In this document: one piece after another, positions 7,162 through 16,742 of the stretch
Layout of the letters: each line of letters begins with the position of its first letter
How positions within the stretch are numbered: position 1 is the stretch's first letter
Assembly (NCBI GenBank): GCA_937873395.1
Contig: CALMYH010000093.1
Coordinates: 1-43,188 of the forward strand
Length of the DNA: 43,188 nucleotides
Source: an uncultured Burkholderiales bacterium
Lineage (GTDB): Bacteria > Pseudomonadota > Gammaproteobacteria > Burkholderiales > Burkholderiaceae_C
Reading direction: 5' to 3'
Translations under genes and position numbers: made by a program
The notes under the pieces: model-generated
Databases searched by the model: none
What the model was told of the DNA's origin: nothing
What the model saw: the letters and a program-made list of their open reading frames with translations, nothing else

Positions 7162-8181
7162 ATGTGTGTCGTGTGCGGATGCAGTGACAACAGCCCGGCC
7201 CATGCCCGGCCTGTGCAACAGGCCGGCGGTGAGCCCGGTGTGATCGCGGTGAACCCGGCCAATGGCGACCTGCACTTCGGGACCGGCGCGGCGCGCGTGT
7301 CGGTGCCGGGCATGAGCCAGGAACGGGCGATCAAGCTGGAGACCGACATCCTGGGCGCCAACAACCGCGTGGCGCAGCAAAACCGCGCGCACTTCGAGGC
7401 GCACGGCGTGACCGCGCTGAACTTCGTCTCCAGTCCCGGTTCGGGCAAGACCACGCTGCTGTGCGCCACCATCGAGGCGCTCAAAGCCCGGCAGCCCGGC
7501 CTGCACGTGGCCGTGATCGAGGGCGACCAGCAGACCAGCTTCGACGCCGACCGCATCCGCGCCACCGGTGCACCCGCCATCCAGGTCAACACCGGCAAGG
7601 GCTGTCACCTGGATGCGCCCATGGTGGCCGAGGCGTTTGCGCAGCTGCACACGCATGAACATGCCCACGATCATTCGCACGACCATGGGCATGACCACCA
7701 CGACCATGCGCACGGTCACCACCACCATCATCACCACGAGGCCCACAGCCTGCTGTTCATCGAGAACGTCGGCAATCTGGTCTGCCCCGCCGTGTGGGAC
7801 CTGGGCGAAGCGGCCAAGGTGGCCATCCTCTCGGTGACCGAGGGCGAGGACAAGCCGCTGAAATACCCCGACATGTTCGCGGCCTCGCAGCTGATGATCC
7901 TGAACAAGACCGACCTGCTGCCGCATGTGACGTTCGATGTCGCGCGCTGCATCGACCTGGCCCGGCGCGTGAACCCGGCCATCGAGGTGATCCAGCTGTC
8001 CGCCACCACCGGCGAAGGCATGGACGCCTGGCTGCACTGGTTGGAGCACAAGATGGGTGCCCTTCATCACCACCACCACGAACCGGTGACGGACCAGAAC
8101 GCGTTGCAGGCCCGGGTGTCGCAGCTCGAAGCTGAGCTGGCCCAAGCCCGGGCAGCTTTGTCCAAGGTGTCGTCGACCTGA
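7162..8181 (+). CDS. hypB: hydrogenase nickel-insertion GTPase HypB with internal His-rich insert
   Basis: This 339-residue GTPase loads nickel into the hydrogenase large subunit together with HypA. The high-affinity metal motif CVVCGC is at residues 2-7, the P-loop SPGSGKTT at 91-98, and the G-domain metal ligands Cys148-His149 and Cys208 (in NLVCPA) are present. NKTD at about 248-251 is the guanine-specificity motif. The His-rich region that many HypBs carry near the N-terminus is here placed inside the G domain, residues 163-195, between MVAEAFAQL and [11 protein letters not shown] second run of five His (302-306) precedes a short predicted coiled coil (about 312-337) at the C-terminus. 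The start ATG follows GGAGG at 7151-7155. Confidence 0.95.
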   Translation: MCVVCGCSDNSPAHARPVQQAGGEPGVIAVNPANGDLHFGTGAARVSVPGMSQERAIKLETDILGANNRVAQQNRAHFEAHGVTALNFVSSPGSGKTTLLCATIEALKARQPGLHVAVIEGDQQTSFDADRIRATGAPAIQVNTGKGCHLDAPMVAEAFAQLHTHEHAHDHSHDHGHDHHDHAHGHHHHHHHEAHSLLFIENVGNLVCPAVWDLGEAAKVAILSVTEGEDKPLKYPDMFAASQLMILNKTDLLPHVTFDVARCIDLARRVNPAIEVIQLSATTGEGMDAWLHWLEHKMGALHHHHHEPVTDQNALQARVSQLEAELAQARAALSKVSST

Positions 8182-8194
8182 CGGTCGCACCGCC

Positions 8195-9334
8195 ATGAAC
8201 CCTTCCGTGCTCGCTGTCGGCGCCTGGCTCAAGAACGCGGCCTGCCTCGTTCTCGATGGCCGAGCGCACTGGTCGCCAGTGCACGGCGACCTCAGCGATC
8301 CGGCGGCCTGTGCGGCGCTCGAAGCCTCGGTGCAGGCGCTGCTGCTGAAGGCAAGAATCGCGGGCGCGCCGGTGCAGGCCGTCGCGCACGACCTGCACCC
8401 CGACTTCTTCAGCACGCAACTGGCCATCACCACCGCCGACGCGCTGGGCGTGTCGGCCATCGGCGTTCAGCACCACCACGCACACCTGGCGGCGGTCATC
8501 GCCGAGCATGGCATCGAAGGACCGGTGATGGGGCTCGCGCTCGATGGGGTCGGGCTGGGCGCGGACGGCAAACCCTGGGGCGGCGAACTGCTCTGGCTCG
8601 ACGGCCCACGTTGGCAGCGCCTGGGCCACCTGCAGCCGCTGGCCCTGCCCGGTGGTGACCGCGCGGCGCGCGAGCCCTGGCGCATGGCGGCCAGTGCGCT
8701 GCACGCCATGGGGCAGGGCGATCAGATCGTTCCGCGTTTTGCTCTGGCGGTGGGAGAATCGGTGGCGGCGGGTGTGCGCCAGATGCTCGACAAGCACCTG
8801 AACTGCCCGATGACCAGCAGCGCCGGCCGCTGGTTCGATGCCGCCGCCGGCGCGCTGGGCCTGTGCCACCACCAACGGGACGAGGCCCAGGCGGCGATCG
8901 CGCTGGAGCAGGCCGCGGACCGTGCCCTGTCGCTTCGCCCAGACTTGCCTCCGCTGGCCGGTGCGGTGTTGCATGCCGACGGCCGCATCGATCTGCGCCC
9001 CGTGCTCGCCCAGCTGTTCGACGCCACCGATGCCGATGCGACGGCGGCCGGTTTCCACCTGTCGCTGGCCGATGCGCTGGCCGTGGCGCTCATCACCGCT
9101 GCGCGTCAACGCGGCATCCGAACCGCCGCTCTGGGCGGTGGCTGCTTCTTCAACCGCATCCTGCGTCAGCGCACCGTGCGCCGCCTGGTCGATGCGGGAC
9201 TCACTGTCTACCTGCCGGGTCCGCCCGGCTGTGGCGATGCCGGGCTGGCCGTCGGCCAGGCCTGGGTCGCCGCGCATCAACTCGCGAGACCCACAACACA
9301 ACCCCCCGCCCTGGAGACCGTCCCATGTGCCTAG
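8195..9334 (+). CDS. hypF: short-form carbamoyltransferase HypF (HypF1-like)
   Basis: HypF uses carbamoyl phosphate and ATP to make the cyanide ligands of the NiFe site by carbamoylating HypE. Only the C-terminal Kae1/TsaD-like carbamoyltransferase domain is present (379 residues against about 750 for full HypF). The HHHAH motif is at 93-97, followed by the ALDGVGLG nucleotide-site motif and GGCFFNR near the end. The N-terminal acylphosphatase domain, two zinc fingers and YrdC domain are absent. This matches HypF1 of Cupriavidus necator (394 residues), so it is probably a natural short form, not a pseudogene. The ATG is 13 bases after hypB, and the gene overlaps hypC by 10 bases. A full-length HypF may exist elsewhere in the genome. 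Confidence 0.88.
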   Translation: MNPSVLAVGAWLKNAACLVLDGRAHWSPVHGDLSDPAACAALEASVQALLLKARIAGAPVQAVAHDLHPDFFSTQLAITTADALGVSAIGVQHHHAHLAAVIAEHGIEGPVMGLALDGVGLGADGKPWGGELLWLDGPRWQRLGHLQPLALPGGDRAAREPWRMAASALHAMGQGDQIVPRFALAVGESVAAGVRQMLDKHLNCPMTSSAGRWFDAAAGALGLCHHQRDEAQAAIALEQAADRALSLRPDLPPLAGAVLHADGRIDLRPVLAQLFDATDADATAAGFHLSLADALAVALITAARQRGIRTAALGGGCFFNRILRQRTVRRLVDAGLTVYLPGPPGCGDAGLAVGQAWVAAHQLARPTTQPPALETVPCA

Positions 9335-9564
9335 CCATTCCCGCGCTGCTGGTGGAAAAGCGCCCCCACGACCAGGCCCTGGTCGAACTGGGCGGCATCC
9401 GCAAGCCCGTCTCCATCGCGCTGGTGCCCGAAGCCAAGGTCGGTGACTACGTCATCGTTCACGTGGGCCACGCGATCGGGGTGCTCGACCCCGAAGAAGC
9501 GCAGAAGACCCTGGCGATGTTTGCCGAGATGCAGGCGGTGCAAGCCGCGGAGGCCCAGTCATGA
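9325..9564 (+). CDS. hypC: hydrogenase maturation chaperone HypC
   Basis: This 79-residue protein starts MCLAIPALLV. Cys2, exposed after Met removal, is the conserved residue that carries the Fe(CN)2CO unit with HypD and contacts the HoxH precursor. The start lies inside the 3-prime end of hypF (10-base overlap) and the stop overlaps the hypD start as ATGA at 9561-9564, so translation of F, C and D is coupled. The length is normal for the family. Confidence 0.95.
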   Translation: MCLAIPALLVEKRPHDQALVELGGIRKPVSIALVPEAKVGDYVIVHVGHAIGVLDPEEAQKTLAMFAEMQAVQAAEAQS

Positions 9565-10895
9565 AATACATCGACGAATTCCGCGACGGCGCATTGGCGA
9601 AACACATCGCCGAACGCATCGCCGCCGAAGTGAGGCCCGACCACCCCTACCGCTTCATGGAATTCTGCGGCGGCCACACGCACGCGATCAGCCGCTACGG
9701 TGTGCTGGAACTGCTGCCGCCCAACGTGCGCATGATCCACGGCCCGGGCTGCCCGGTCTGCGTGCTGCCCATCGGTCGCGTGGACCTGGCGATCGAACTC
9801 GCCTTGCAGCACGACGTGATCCTCTGCACCTACGGCGACACCATGCGCGTGCCGGCCTCCGGCGGTCTTTCATTGACCAAGGCCAAGGCGCGCGGCGGCG
9901 ACATCCGCATGGTCTATTCGGCCGGCGACGCGCTGCAAATGGCGCGCAACCACCCGGACAAGCAGGTGGTGTTCTTCGCCATCGGTTTCGAAACCACCAC
10001 GCCGCCCACGGCGCTGGTGATCCGCGACGCGGCGCGCGAGGGGTTGAAGAACTTCAGCGTCATGTGCAGCCACGTGCTGACCCCGCCGGCGATCCGCGCG
10101 ATCCTCGATGGTGGCCGACCCAGCGCCGGGCCGCCCCAAGCTGGGTCAGCCCCCCCGGCGGGCAGCGACCACTGCGAAGCAGGGGAGCGTGGGGGTGATT
10201 GTTCGCACGAGACTGCCGAGATCGAAGGCTTCGTCGGCCCGGCGCACGTCAGTGTCGTCATCGGTTCCGACCCGTACGCGAAATTCGCTCAGGAGTACCA
10301 GAAGCCAGTCGTCATCGCCGGCTTCGAGCCGCTGGACGTGCTGCAGGCCATTCTGATGCTGGTGCGCCAGGTCAACGAAGGCCGCGCCGAGGTCGAGAAC
10401 GAGTTCACCCGCGCCGTCACGCCACAGGGCAACCTCAATGCCCAGGCGGTGATGGACGACGTCTTCGAGCTGCGCGAGGCCTTCGAGTGGCGCGGCCTGG
10501 GCACCATGCCGCTGTCGGCGCTGCAGATCCGCGCCAAGCACCGCGACCACGACGCCGAACACCGCTTCAACCTGGGCTACCGCAGCGTGCCCGACAACAA
10601 GGCCTGCGAATGCGGCGCCATCCTGCGCGGCGTGAAAGAGCCGCGCGACTGCAAGATCTTCGGCACCGTCTGCACACCCGAGAACCCCATCGGTTCCTGC
10701 ATGGTCTCCAGCGAGGGCGCCTGCGCCGCGCACTACACCTACGGACGCTTCCGCGATGTACAGGTGGTCACCCCCTGCGCCGCTTCGCGGCTTCCCCCTC
10801 TCTCGCCTTCGGCGGGAGGGGGACGGCACCAGAGGCCCGGCGAAGCCGGTTCCTCGGTGCCCCTGGATGGGGCGTCTGCGGTCATGGAAAGTTGA
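9561..10895 (+). CDS. hypD: hydrogenase maturation protein HypD carrying two repeat-derived segments
   Basis: HypD is the iron-sulfur scaffold on which HypC/HypE assemble Fe(CN)2CO. The essential motifs are present: FCGGHTHA with Cys36, GPGCPVC with Cys64 and Cys67, and the C-terminal [4Fe-4S] cysteines in ACECG, RDCKIFGTVC and GSCM. The protein is 444 residues where the family has about 370-385. The excess has two sources. Residues about 184-213 (SAGPPQAGSAPPAGSD and following) are encoded by a palindromic repeat inserted between AIRAILD and the conserved GFVGPAHVS. The last 45 residues after GRFRD are encoded by a second repeat that runs to the stop. Both keep the frame open. Whether the product is active cannot be judged from sequence. 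hypE starts 1 base after the stop. Confidence 0.9.
   Translation: MKYIDEFRDGALAKHIAERIAAEVRPDHPYRFMEFCGGHTHAISRYGVLELLPPNVRMIHGPGCPVCVLPIGRVDLAIELALQHDVILCTYGDTMRVPASGGLSLTKAKARGGDIRMVYSAGDALQMARNHPDKQVVFFAIGFETTTPPTALVIRDAAREGLKNFSVMCSHVLTPPAIRAILDGGRPSAGPPQAGSAPPAGSDHCEAGERGGDCSHETAEIEGFVGPAHVSVVIGSDPYAKFAQEYQKPVVIAGFEPLDVLQAILMLVRQVNEGRAEVENEFTRAVTPQGNLNAQAVMDDVFELREAFEWRGLGTMPLSALQIRAKHRDHDAEHRFNLGYRSVPDNKACECGAILRGVKEPRDCKIFGTVCTPENPIGSCMVSSEGACAAHYTYGRFRDVQVVTPCAASRLPPLSPSAGGGRHQRPGEAGSSVPLDGASAVMES
10118..10198 (+). repeat. GC-rich palindromic repeat, copy 1 (inside hypD)
   Basis: It shares the core GCGCCGGGCCGCCCCAAG, CCCCC..GGGCAGCGACC and AGCGTGGGGG with the copy at 40980-41055 in the same orientation. 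I estimate about 80% identity by eye over about 75 bases. It is inserted in frame in hypD. Confidence 0.75.
10771..10873 (-). repeat. GC-rich palindromic repeat, copy 2 (3-prime end of hypD)
   Basis: It begins CCCCCTGCGCCGCTTCGCG, identical in its first 19 bases to the start of the copy between hoxY and hoxH. A strong internal hairpin is formed by CCCCCTC, TCTCGCCTTCGGCG and GGAGGGGG. It lies in the orientation opposite to copies 1, 4 and 5 and supplies the last 40 or so codons and probably the stop region of hypD. Confidence 0.65.
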
Positions 10896-10896
10896 C

Positions 10897-11955
10897 ATGA
10901 AAAAGACCTACACTCGCCCGCTGGACATCAGACACGGCCGCATCGACATGGGCCATGGCGCTGGCGGCAAGGCCGCAGCGCAGCTGATCGAGGAGCTGTT
11001 CCTGCCCGCGCTGGACAACCCCTTCCTGCGCCAGGGCGACGACGGTGCGGCGTTGCCCCTGCCGGTGTTCCCCGAAGGCCCAGGGCAACTGGTGATGGCG
11101 ACCGACGGCCACGTGGTCTCGCCCCTCTTCTTCCCCGGTGGCGACCTCGGCTGCCTGGCGGTGCACGGCACGGTCAACGACGTCGCCATGATGGGTGCGC
11201 AGCCGCTGTACCTGAGCGCCAGCTTCATCATCGAAGAGGGTTACCCGCTGGCCGACCTGCAGCGCATCGTGCAGAGCATGGGCGCGGCCGCGCGCGAGGC
11301 GGGTGTGCCGGTGGTCACCGGTGACACCAAGGTGGTGGAGCAGGGCAAGGGCGACGGCGTGTTCATCAGCACCACCGGCGTGGGCGTGTTGCCACCGGGT
11401 GTCGTGGTCAGCGGCCGCAACGCGCGGGCGGGTGACGTGATCCTGCTGTCGGGCACCATCGGCGACCACGGCGTGGCGGTGCTGTCGCAGCGCGAATCGC
11501 TGGCCTTCGAAACCACGATCGTGAGCGACACCGCCGCGCTGCACACCCTGGTGGCCGACCTGATGACCGCCGCCCCCGGCGCGGTGCGCGTGCTGCGCGA
11601 CCCCACGCGCGGCGGCCTGGCGACCACGCTCAACGAAATCGCGCGCCAGTCCGGCGTCGGCATGCGGCTGCAGGAGGCGGCCATTCCCGTCAAGCCACAG
11701 GTGGACGCAGCCTGTGAACTGCTGGGTCTGGACCCGCTGTACGTGGCCAACGAAGGCAAGCTGATCGCCATCGTCGCGCCCGAAGCGGCCGAAGCCGCGC
11801 TGGCCGCGCTGCGCGCCCACCCGCTGGGTGCAGACGCCGCACGCATCGGCGAGGTCACCACCGACCCGCATCACTTCGTGCAGCTGGATACCCGATTCGG
11901 TGGCCGACGCGTGGTGGACTGGCTCAGCGCTGAACAGTTGCCACGCATCTGCTGA
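10897..11955 (+). CDS. hypE: hydrogenase maturation protein HypE
   Basis: HypE dehydrates the thiocarboxamide on its C-terminal cysteine to a thiocyanate, the source of the cyanide ligands, using ATP. The 352-residue product ends in PRIC, with the acceptor Cys352 as the last residue. The N-terminal DMGHGAGGKAAAQLI motif is the PurM/SelD-type nucleotide loop and ATDGHVVSPLFFPGGDLG follows. The start at 10897 has GGAAAG about 6 bases upstream; a longer frame beginning at 10756 only reads through the repeat at the hypD end. It lies 1 base after hypD and about 100 bases before hoxF. Confidence 0.95.
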   Translation: MKKTYTRPLDIRHGRIDMGHGAGGKAAAQLIEELFLPALDNPFLRQGDDGAALPLPVFPEGPGQLVMATDGHVVSPLFFPGGDLGCLAVHGTVNDVAMMGAQPLYLSASFIIEEGYPLADLQRIVQSMGAAAREAGVPVVTGDTKVVEQGKGDGVFISTTGVGVLPPGVVVSGRNARAGDVILLSGTIGDHGVAVLSQRESLAFETTIVSDTAALHTLVADLMTAAPGAVRVLRDPTRGGLATTLNEIARQSGVGMRLQEAAIPVKPQVDAACELLGLDPLYVANEGKLIAIVAPEAAEAALAALRAHPLGADAARIGEVTTDPHHFVQLDTRFGGRRVVDWLSAEQLPRIC

Positions 11956-11986
11956 TGCGCACCGGTCGGCTTCCCCGACACCGTCA

Positions 11987-12014
11987 TCGACCTGAGATCT
12001 TCCATGCCTACAAT
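11987..12014 (+). promoter_or_regulatory. possible sigma-70 promoter for hoxF
   Basis: TCGACC (4/6 to the -35 box), a 16-base gap, then TACAAT (5/6 to the -10 box) at 12009-12014 lie about 43 bases before the hoxF GTG, in the only sizeable gap between the hyp and hox genes. No -24/-12 element is visible here, unlike the RpoN-dependent promoter known for the Cupriavidus soluble hydrogenase. This is a weak prediction. Confidence 0.3.
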
Positions 12015-12056
12015 CGACCGGAGCTTGGTTTCTGTCTTTCCGCCCAGGATTTGCAC

Positions 12057-13895
<1,839 letters not shown>

Positions 13896-13902
13896 TGGCG
13901 CC

Positions 13903-14589
13903 ATGTCCAGGGAAAGCTTCGACTTCGACGGCCAACCCGTCCCCCTGCAGGCCGGCGACACCATCCTGCAGGCCGCGCGGCGCGCCGGACACGAAGTGCC
14001 GCACCTGTGCTGGCACGAAAGCGTGTCGGGCAGCGCCTCCTGCCGGCTGTGCACCGTGCTGGCCGACGGCCGGCCGGTGGCGGCCTGCGTCACGCCCGCG
14101 GTCGCGGGCCAGCGGGTGGAGTGCCACACCGACGCCCTGAAGACGCGGCGCCTGCACCTGCTGCAGATGCTGTTTGTCGAAGGCAACCACTTCTGCCCCG
14201 GCTGCGAGAAGAGCGGCAGCTGCCAGCTGCAGCACCAGGCCGAACGCGCCGGCATGACCGACCTGCACTACGAGGCGCTCAACCCCGACAGGCCGGTGGA
14301 CGCCAGCCACCCCGACGTCTGGTTCGAGCCCAACCGCTGCATCCTCTGCCAGCTCTGCGTGCGCGCCAGCGACGAGCTCGACGGCAAGCGGGTGTTCGCC
14401 ATCGGCGGCCACGGCATCGGCGCCAAGCTGCTGATCGACAGTGAAAGCGGCCGGCTCGGCGACAGTCGCCTGGCGGTGGAAGACCGCGCCGCCCACATCT
14501 GCCCGGTGGGTGCGCTGCTGCCCAAGCGCGTCGGCTTTGCCCAGCCCTACGGCGAGCGCACTTTCGACGATGCGGAGACGCGCGGATGA
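13903..14589 (+). CDS. hoxU: NAD-reducing hydrogenase diaphorase subunit HoxU
   Basis: This 228-residue iron-sulfur protein links HoxF to the hydrogenase module and corresponds to the N-terminal part of NuoG (Cupriavidus HoxU has 234). The [2Fe-2S] ligands are C36, C47, C50 and C62. The His-ligated [4Fe-4S] site has H96, C98, C101 and C107. The second [4Fe-4S] site has C146, C149, C152 and C200. All twelve expected ligands are present. Start: ATG 13903 follows GGGGGA at 13887-13892; an upstream in-frame ATG at 13855 lies within hoxF. The stop overlaps hoxY as ATGA. Confidence 0.95.
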   Translation: MSRESFDFDGQPVPLQAGDTILQAARRAGHEVPHLCWHESVSGSASCRLCTVLADGRPVAACVTPAVAGQRVECHTDALKTRRLHLLQMLFVEGNHFCPGCEKSGSCQLQHQAERAGMTDLHYEALNPDRPVDASHPDVWFEPNRCILCQLCVRASDELDGKRVFAIGGHGIGAKLLIDSESGRLGDSRLAVEDRAAHICPVGALLPKRVGFAQPYGERTFDDAETRG

Positions 14590-15116
14590 CTGCAGAAACG
14601 TCACCCCGCAAGTGGCGCGTCGCCACGGTCTCGCTGGCCGGCTGCTTTGGCTGCCACATGTCCTTCCTCGACATCGACGAGCGCCTGTTCGGGCTGATCG
14701 AGCGCATCGAATTTGACCGCTCGCCACTGACCGACATCAAGACCGTCGGTCCCTGCGACATCGGCCTGATCGAAGGCGGTCTGTGCAACGCCGAGAACGT
14801 GGAGGTGCTGCGCGCTTTCCGCGACCAGTGCCGGGTGCTGGTGGCCGTGGGCGCCTGCGCCATCACCGGCGGCCTGCCCGCGCTGCGCAACCACCTGGAC
14901 GTGGGCGAGATGATGCAGGCCGTCTACGGCGAGGTGCCGAACGACCCCGAGCTGCCGCTGCCGCTCAACCGCGTGCGGCCCATCCACGAGGTCGTGCAGA
15001 TCGACCACGCGCTGCCCGGCTGCCCGCCACCGGCCGACGCCTTCTGGCAGTTGCTGCAGGACCTGATGGCCGGGCGCGAGCCCGCCTTGAACAAGGGGTT
15101 GATCCGTTATGACTGA
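14586..15116 (+). CDS. hoxY: NAD-reducing hydrogenase small subunit HoxY
   Basis: This 176-residue subunit holds the proximal [4Fe-4S] cluster between the NiFe site of HoxH and HoxU. The ligands are C20 and C23 (AGCFGCHMSF), C91 (GACAITGG) and C146 (PGCPPPAD). It lacks a Tat signal, as expected for a soluble enzyme. It is somewhat shorter than Cupriavidus HoxY (209), mostly at the N-terminus. The ATG overlaps the hoxU stop. The following 105-base gap to hoxH contains a palindromic repeat. Confidence 0.95.
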   Translation: MTAETSPRKWRVATVSLAGCFGCHMSFLDIDERLFGLIERIEFDRSPLTDIKTVGPCDIGLIEGGLCNAENVEVLRAFRDQCRVLVAVGACAITGGLPALRNHLDVGEMMQAVYGEVPNDPELPLPLNRVRPIHEVVQIDHALPGCPPPADAFWQLLQDLMAGREPALNKGLIRYD

Positions 15117-15123
15117 ATGGGCC

Positions 15124-15200
15124 ACCCCCCTGCGCCGCTTCGCGTCTTCCCCCCAAGGGGACGCAGCCTGTGGCCGGGCCAAGCCCGTTCCACGGCTGCC
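15124..15200 (-). repeat. GC-rich palindromic repeat, copy 3 (between hoxY and hoxH)
   Basis: It begins with the same CCCCCTGCGCCGCTTCGCG as copy 2, continues TCTTCCCCCCAAGGGGACGC and ends in GGGCCAAGCCCG. It fills most of the hoxY-hoxH gap, so it should form a hairpin in the mRNA between the two hydrogenase-module subunits and could affect their relative expression. Confidence 0.7.
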
Positions 15201-15221
15201 CCGCCACGGAGGTACTCGGAC

Positions 15222-16742
15222 ATGACTTCCTCTTCGCTGGAATCGGCTGCAAACCCCGAGGGCCTGCGCCGCATCGTGATCGACCCGGTCTCGCGCGTCG
15301 AAGGCCACGGCAAGGTCACGCTGCTGCTGGACGAGCAGAACCGCCTGCAGCAGGTGCGGCTGCACATCGTCGAGTTCCGTGGCTTCGAGCAGTTCATCGT
15401 CGGCCGGCCTTACTGGGAGGTGCCGGTCCTGGTGCAGCGCCTGTGCGGCATCTGCCCGGTCTCGCACCACCTGGCCGCGTCCAAGGCACTGGACCGCGTG
15501 GTCGGCGGCTGGCCGGTGCCCGAGGCCGCCGACCGCATCCGCCGGCTGATGCACTACGGCCAGATCGTGCAGAGCCACGCGCTGCATTTCTTCCACCTGT
15601 CCTCGCCCGACCTGCTGTTCGGCTTCGGTGCCGACGTCGCGCAGCGCAACATCGTCGGTGTGGCGATGGCCCACCCCGAGGCCGCGCGCCAGGGCGTGAT
15701 GCTGCGCAAGTTCGGCCAGGAAGTGATCCGCATCACCTCGGGCAAGCGGGTGCACGGCACCGGCTCGGTGCCCGGCGGCATGAACCGGGCCGTGGCGCGC
15801 GAAGACCGCGACACGCTGCGCGCGCAGCTGCCCGAGGTGCTGGCCTGGGCCGAGGGCGCGGTGGACCTGGCCCAGCGCCTGCACACCGGCCTGCCATCCG
15901 CCTACGAACACTTCGGCGAAACGCCCGCGGCCATGATGTCCCTCATCGGCCCCGGCGGCGCGATGGAGCTGTACGACGGCGCGCTGCGCCTGCGCGAGGC
16001 CGACGGCCGCATCGCGGTCGACGGCTTCGAGGACCAGCGTTACCGCGAGCTGATCGACGAGGCGGTCAAGCCCTGGACCTACATGAAGTTCCCCTACCGC
16101 CGCGCGCTCGGACCCGAGGTCGGGTGGTACCGCGTGGGCCCGCTGGCGCGGCTGCAGAACTGCGACCACATTCCCACGCCGCGCGCCGAGGCACGCCGCC
16201 AGGCTTTCGTGGCCGCGCACGGTGGCCGGCCGGTGCACGCGGTGCTGGCCACGCACTGGGCGCGCATGATCGAGCTGCTGCACGGCGTGGAGGTGATCGC
16301 GCAGCTGCTGGACGACCCCGCCATCCTCGGCGGCCCGCTGCAGGCCGCGGGCGAGCGCCAGCGCAGCGGTGTCGGCATCATCGAGGCGCCGCGCGGCACG
16401 CTGATCCACGAGTACGAGGTCGGTGACGACGATCTGGTCAAGAGCTGCAACCTGATCGTCTCGACCACGCACAACAACCAGGCCATGAACGAGGCGGTGC
16501 GCTCGGTCGCGCTGCAGTACCTCGACGGCCAGACCATCACCGAGCCCCTGCTCAACCACCTGGAAGTTGCCATCCGCGCCTACGACCCCTGCCTGTCCTG
16601 CGCCACCCACGCGCTGGGCCAGATGCCGCTGTCGGTGACGCTGCGCGACGCAAAAGGCGAGGTGCTGGACCACGTGCTGCGCTCGTCCACCGGCGAGACG
16701 CAGCGCGGCACCACGCCGCACCCGATGGAACGGGCACAGTGA
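15222..16742 (+). CDS. hoxH: NAD-reducing hydrogenase large (NiFe) subunit HoxH precursor
   Basis: HoxH carries the NiFe(CN)2CO active site that splits H2. The four nickel ligands are C75 and C78 in RLCGICPVSHH and C457 and C460 in DPCLSCATH. Processing is expected after His463, releasing a C-terminal peptide of 43 residues beginning ALGQMPL. Cupriavidus HoxH (488 residues) loses 24, so this propeptide is about 19 residues longer. Start: ATG 15222 has ACGGAGG at 15206-15212; a longer frame from 15117 only translates the repeat. The last bases overlap the hoxW start (GTGA). Confidence 0.95.
   Translation: MTSSSLESAANPEGLRRIVIDPVSRVEGHGKVTLLLDEQNRLQQVRLHIVEFRGFEQFIVGRPYWEVPVLVQRLCGICPVSHHLAASKALDRVVGGWPVPEAADRIRRLMHYGQIVQSHALHFFHLSSPDLLFGFGADVAQRNIVGVAMAHPEAARQGVMLRKFGQEVIRITSGKRVHGTGSVPGGMNRAVAREDRDTLRAQLPEVLAWAEGAVDLAQRLHTGLPSAYEHFGETPAAMMSLIGPGGAMELYDGALRLREADGRIAVDGFEDQRYRELIDEAVKPWTYMKFPYRRALGPEVGWYRVGPLARLQNCDHIPTPRAEARRQAFVAAHGGRPVHAVLATHWARMIELLHGVEVIAQLLDDPAILGGPLQAAGERQRSGVGIIEAPRGTLIHEYEVGDDDLVKSCNLIVSTTHNNQAMNEAVRSVALQYLDGQTITEPLLNHLEVAIRAYDPCLSCATHALGQMPLSVTLRDAKGEVLDHVLRSSTGETQRGTTPHPMERAQ

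Noticed and set aside
7651-7745. short direct repeats resembling a tandem array
   Set aside because: They are His/Asp codons of the HypB metal-rich segment; there are no spacers or cas genes, so it is not CRISPR.
8195-9334. hypF as a truncated pseudogene
   Set aside because: The short form has an intact start, overlaps with hypC and complete carbamoyltransferase motifs, and a similar short HypF1 is known in Cupriavidus.
15117-15221. N-terminal extension of HoxH from the ATG at 15117
   Set aside because: It merely translates the palindromic repeat; the ATG at 15222 has a good ribosome site and gives a normal HoxH start.
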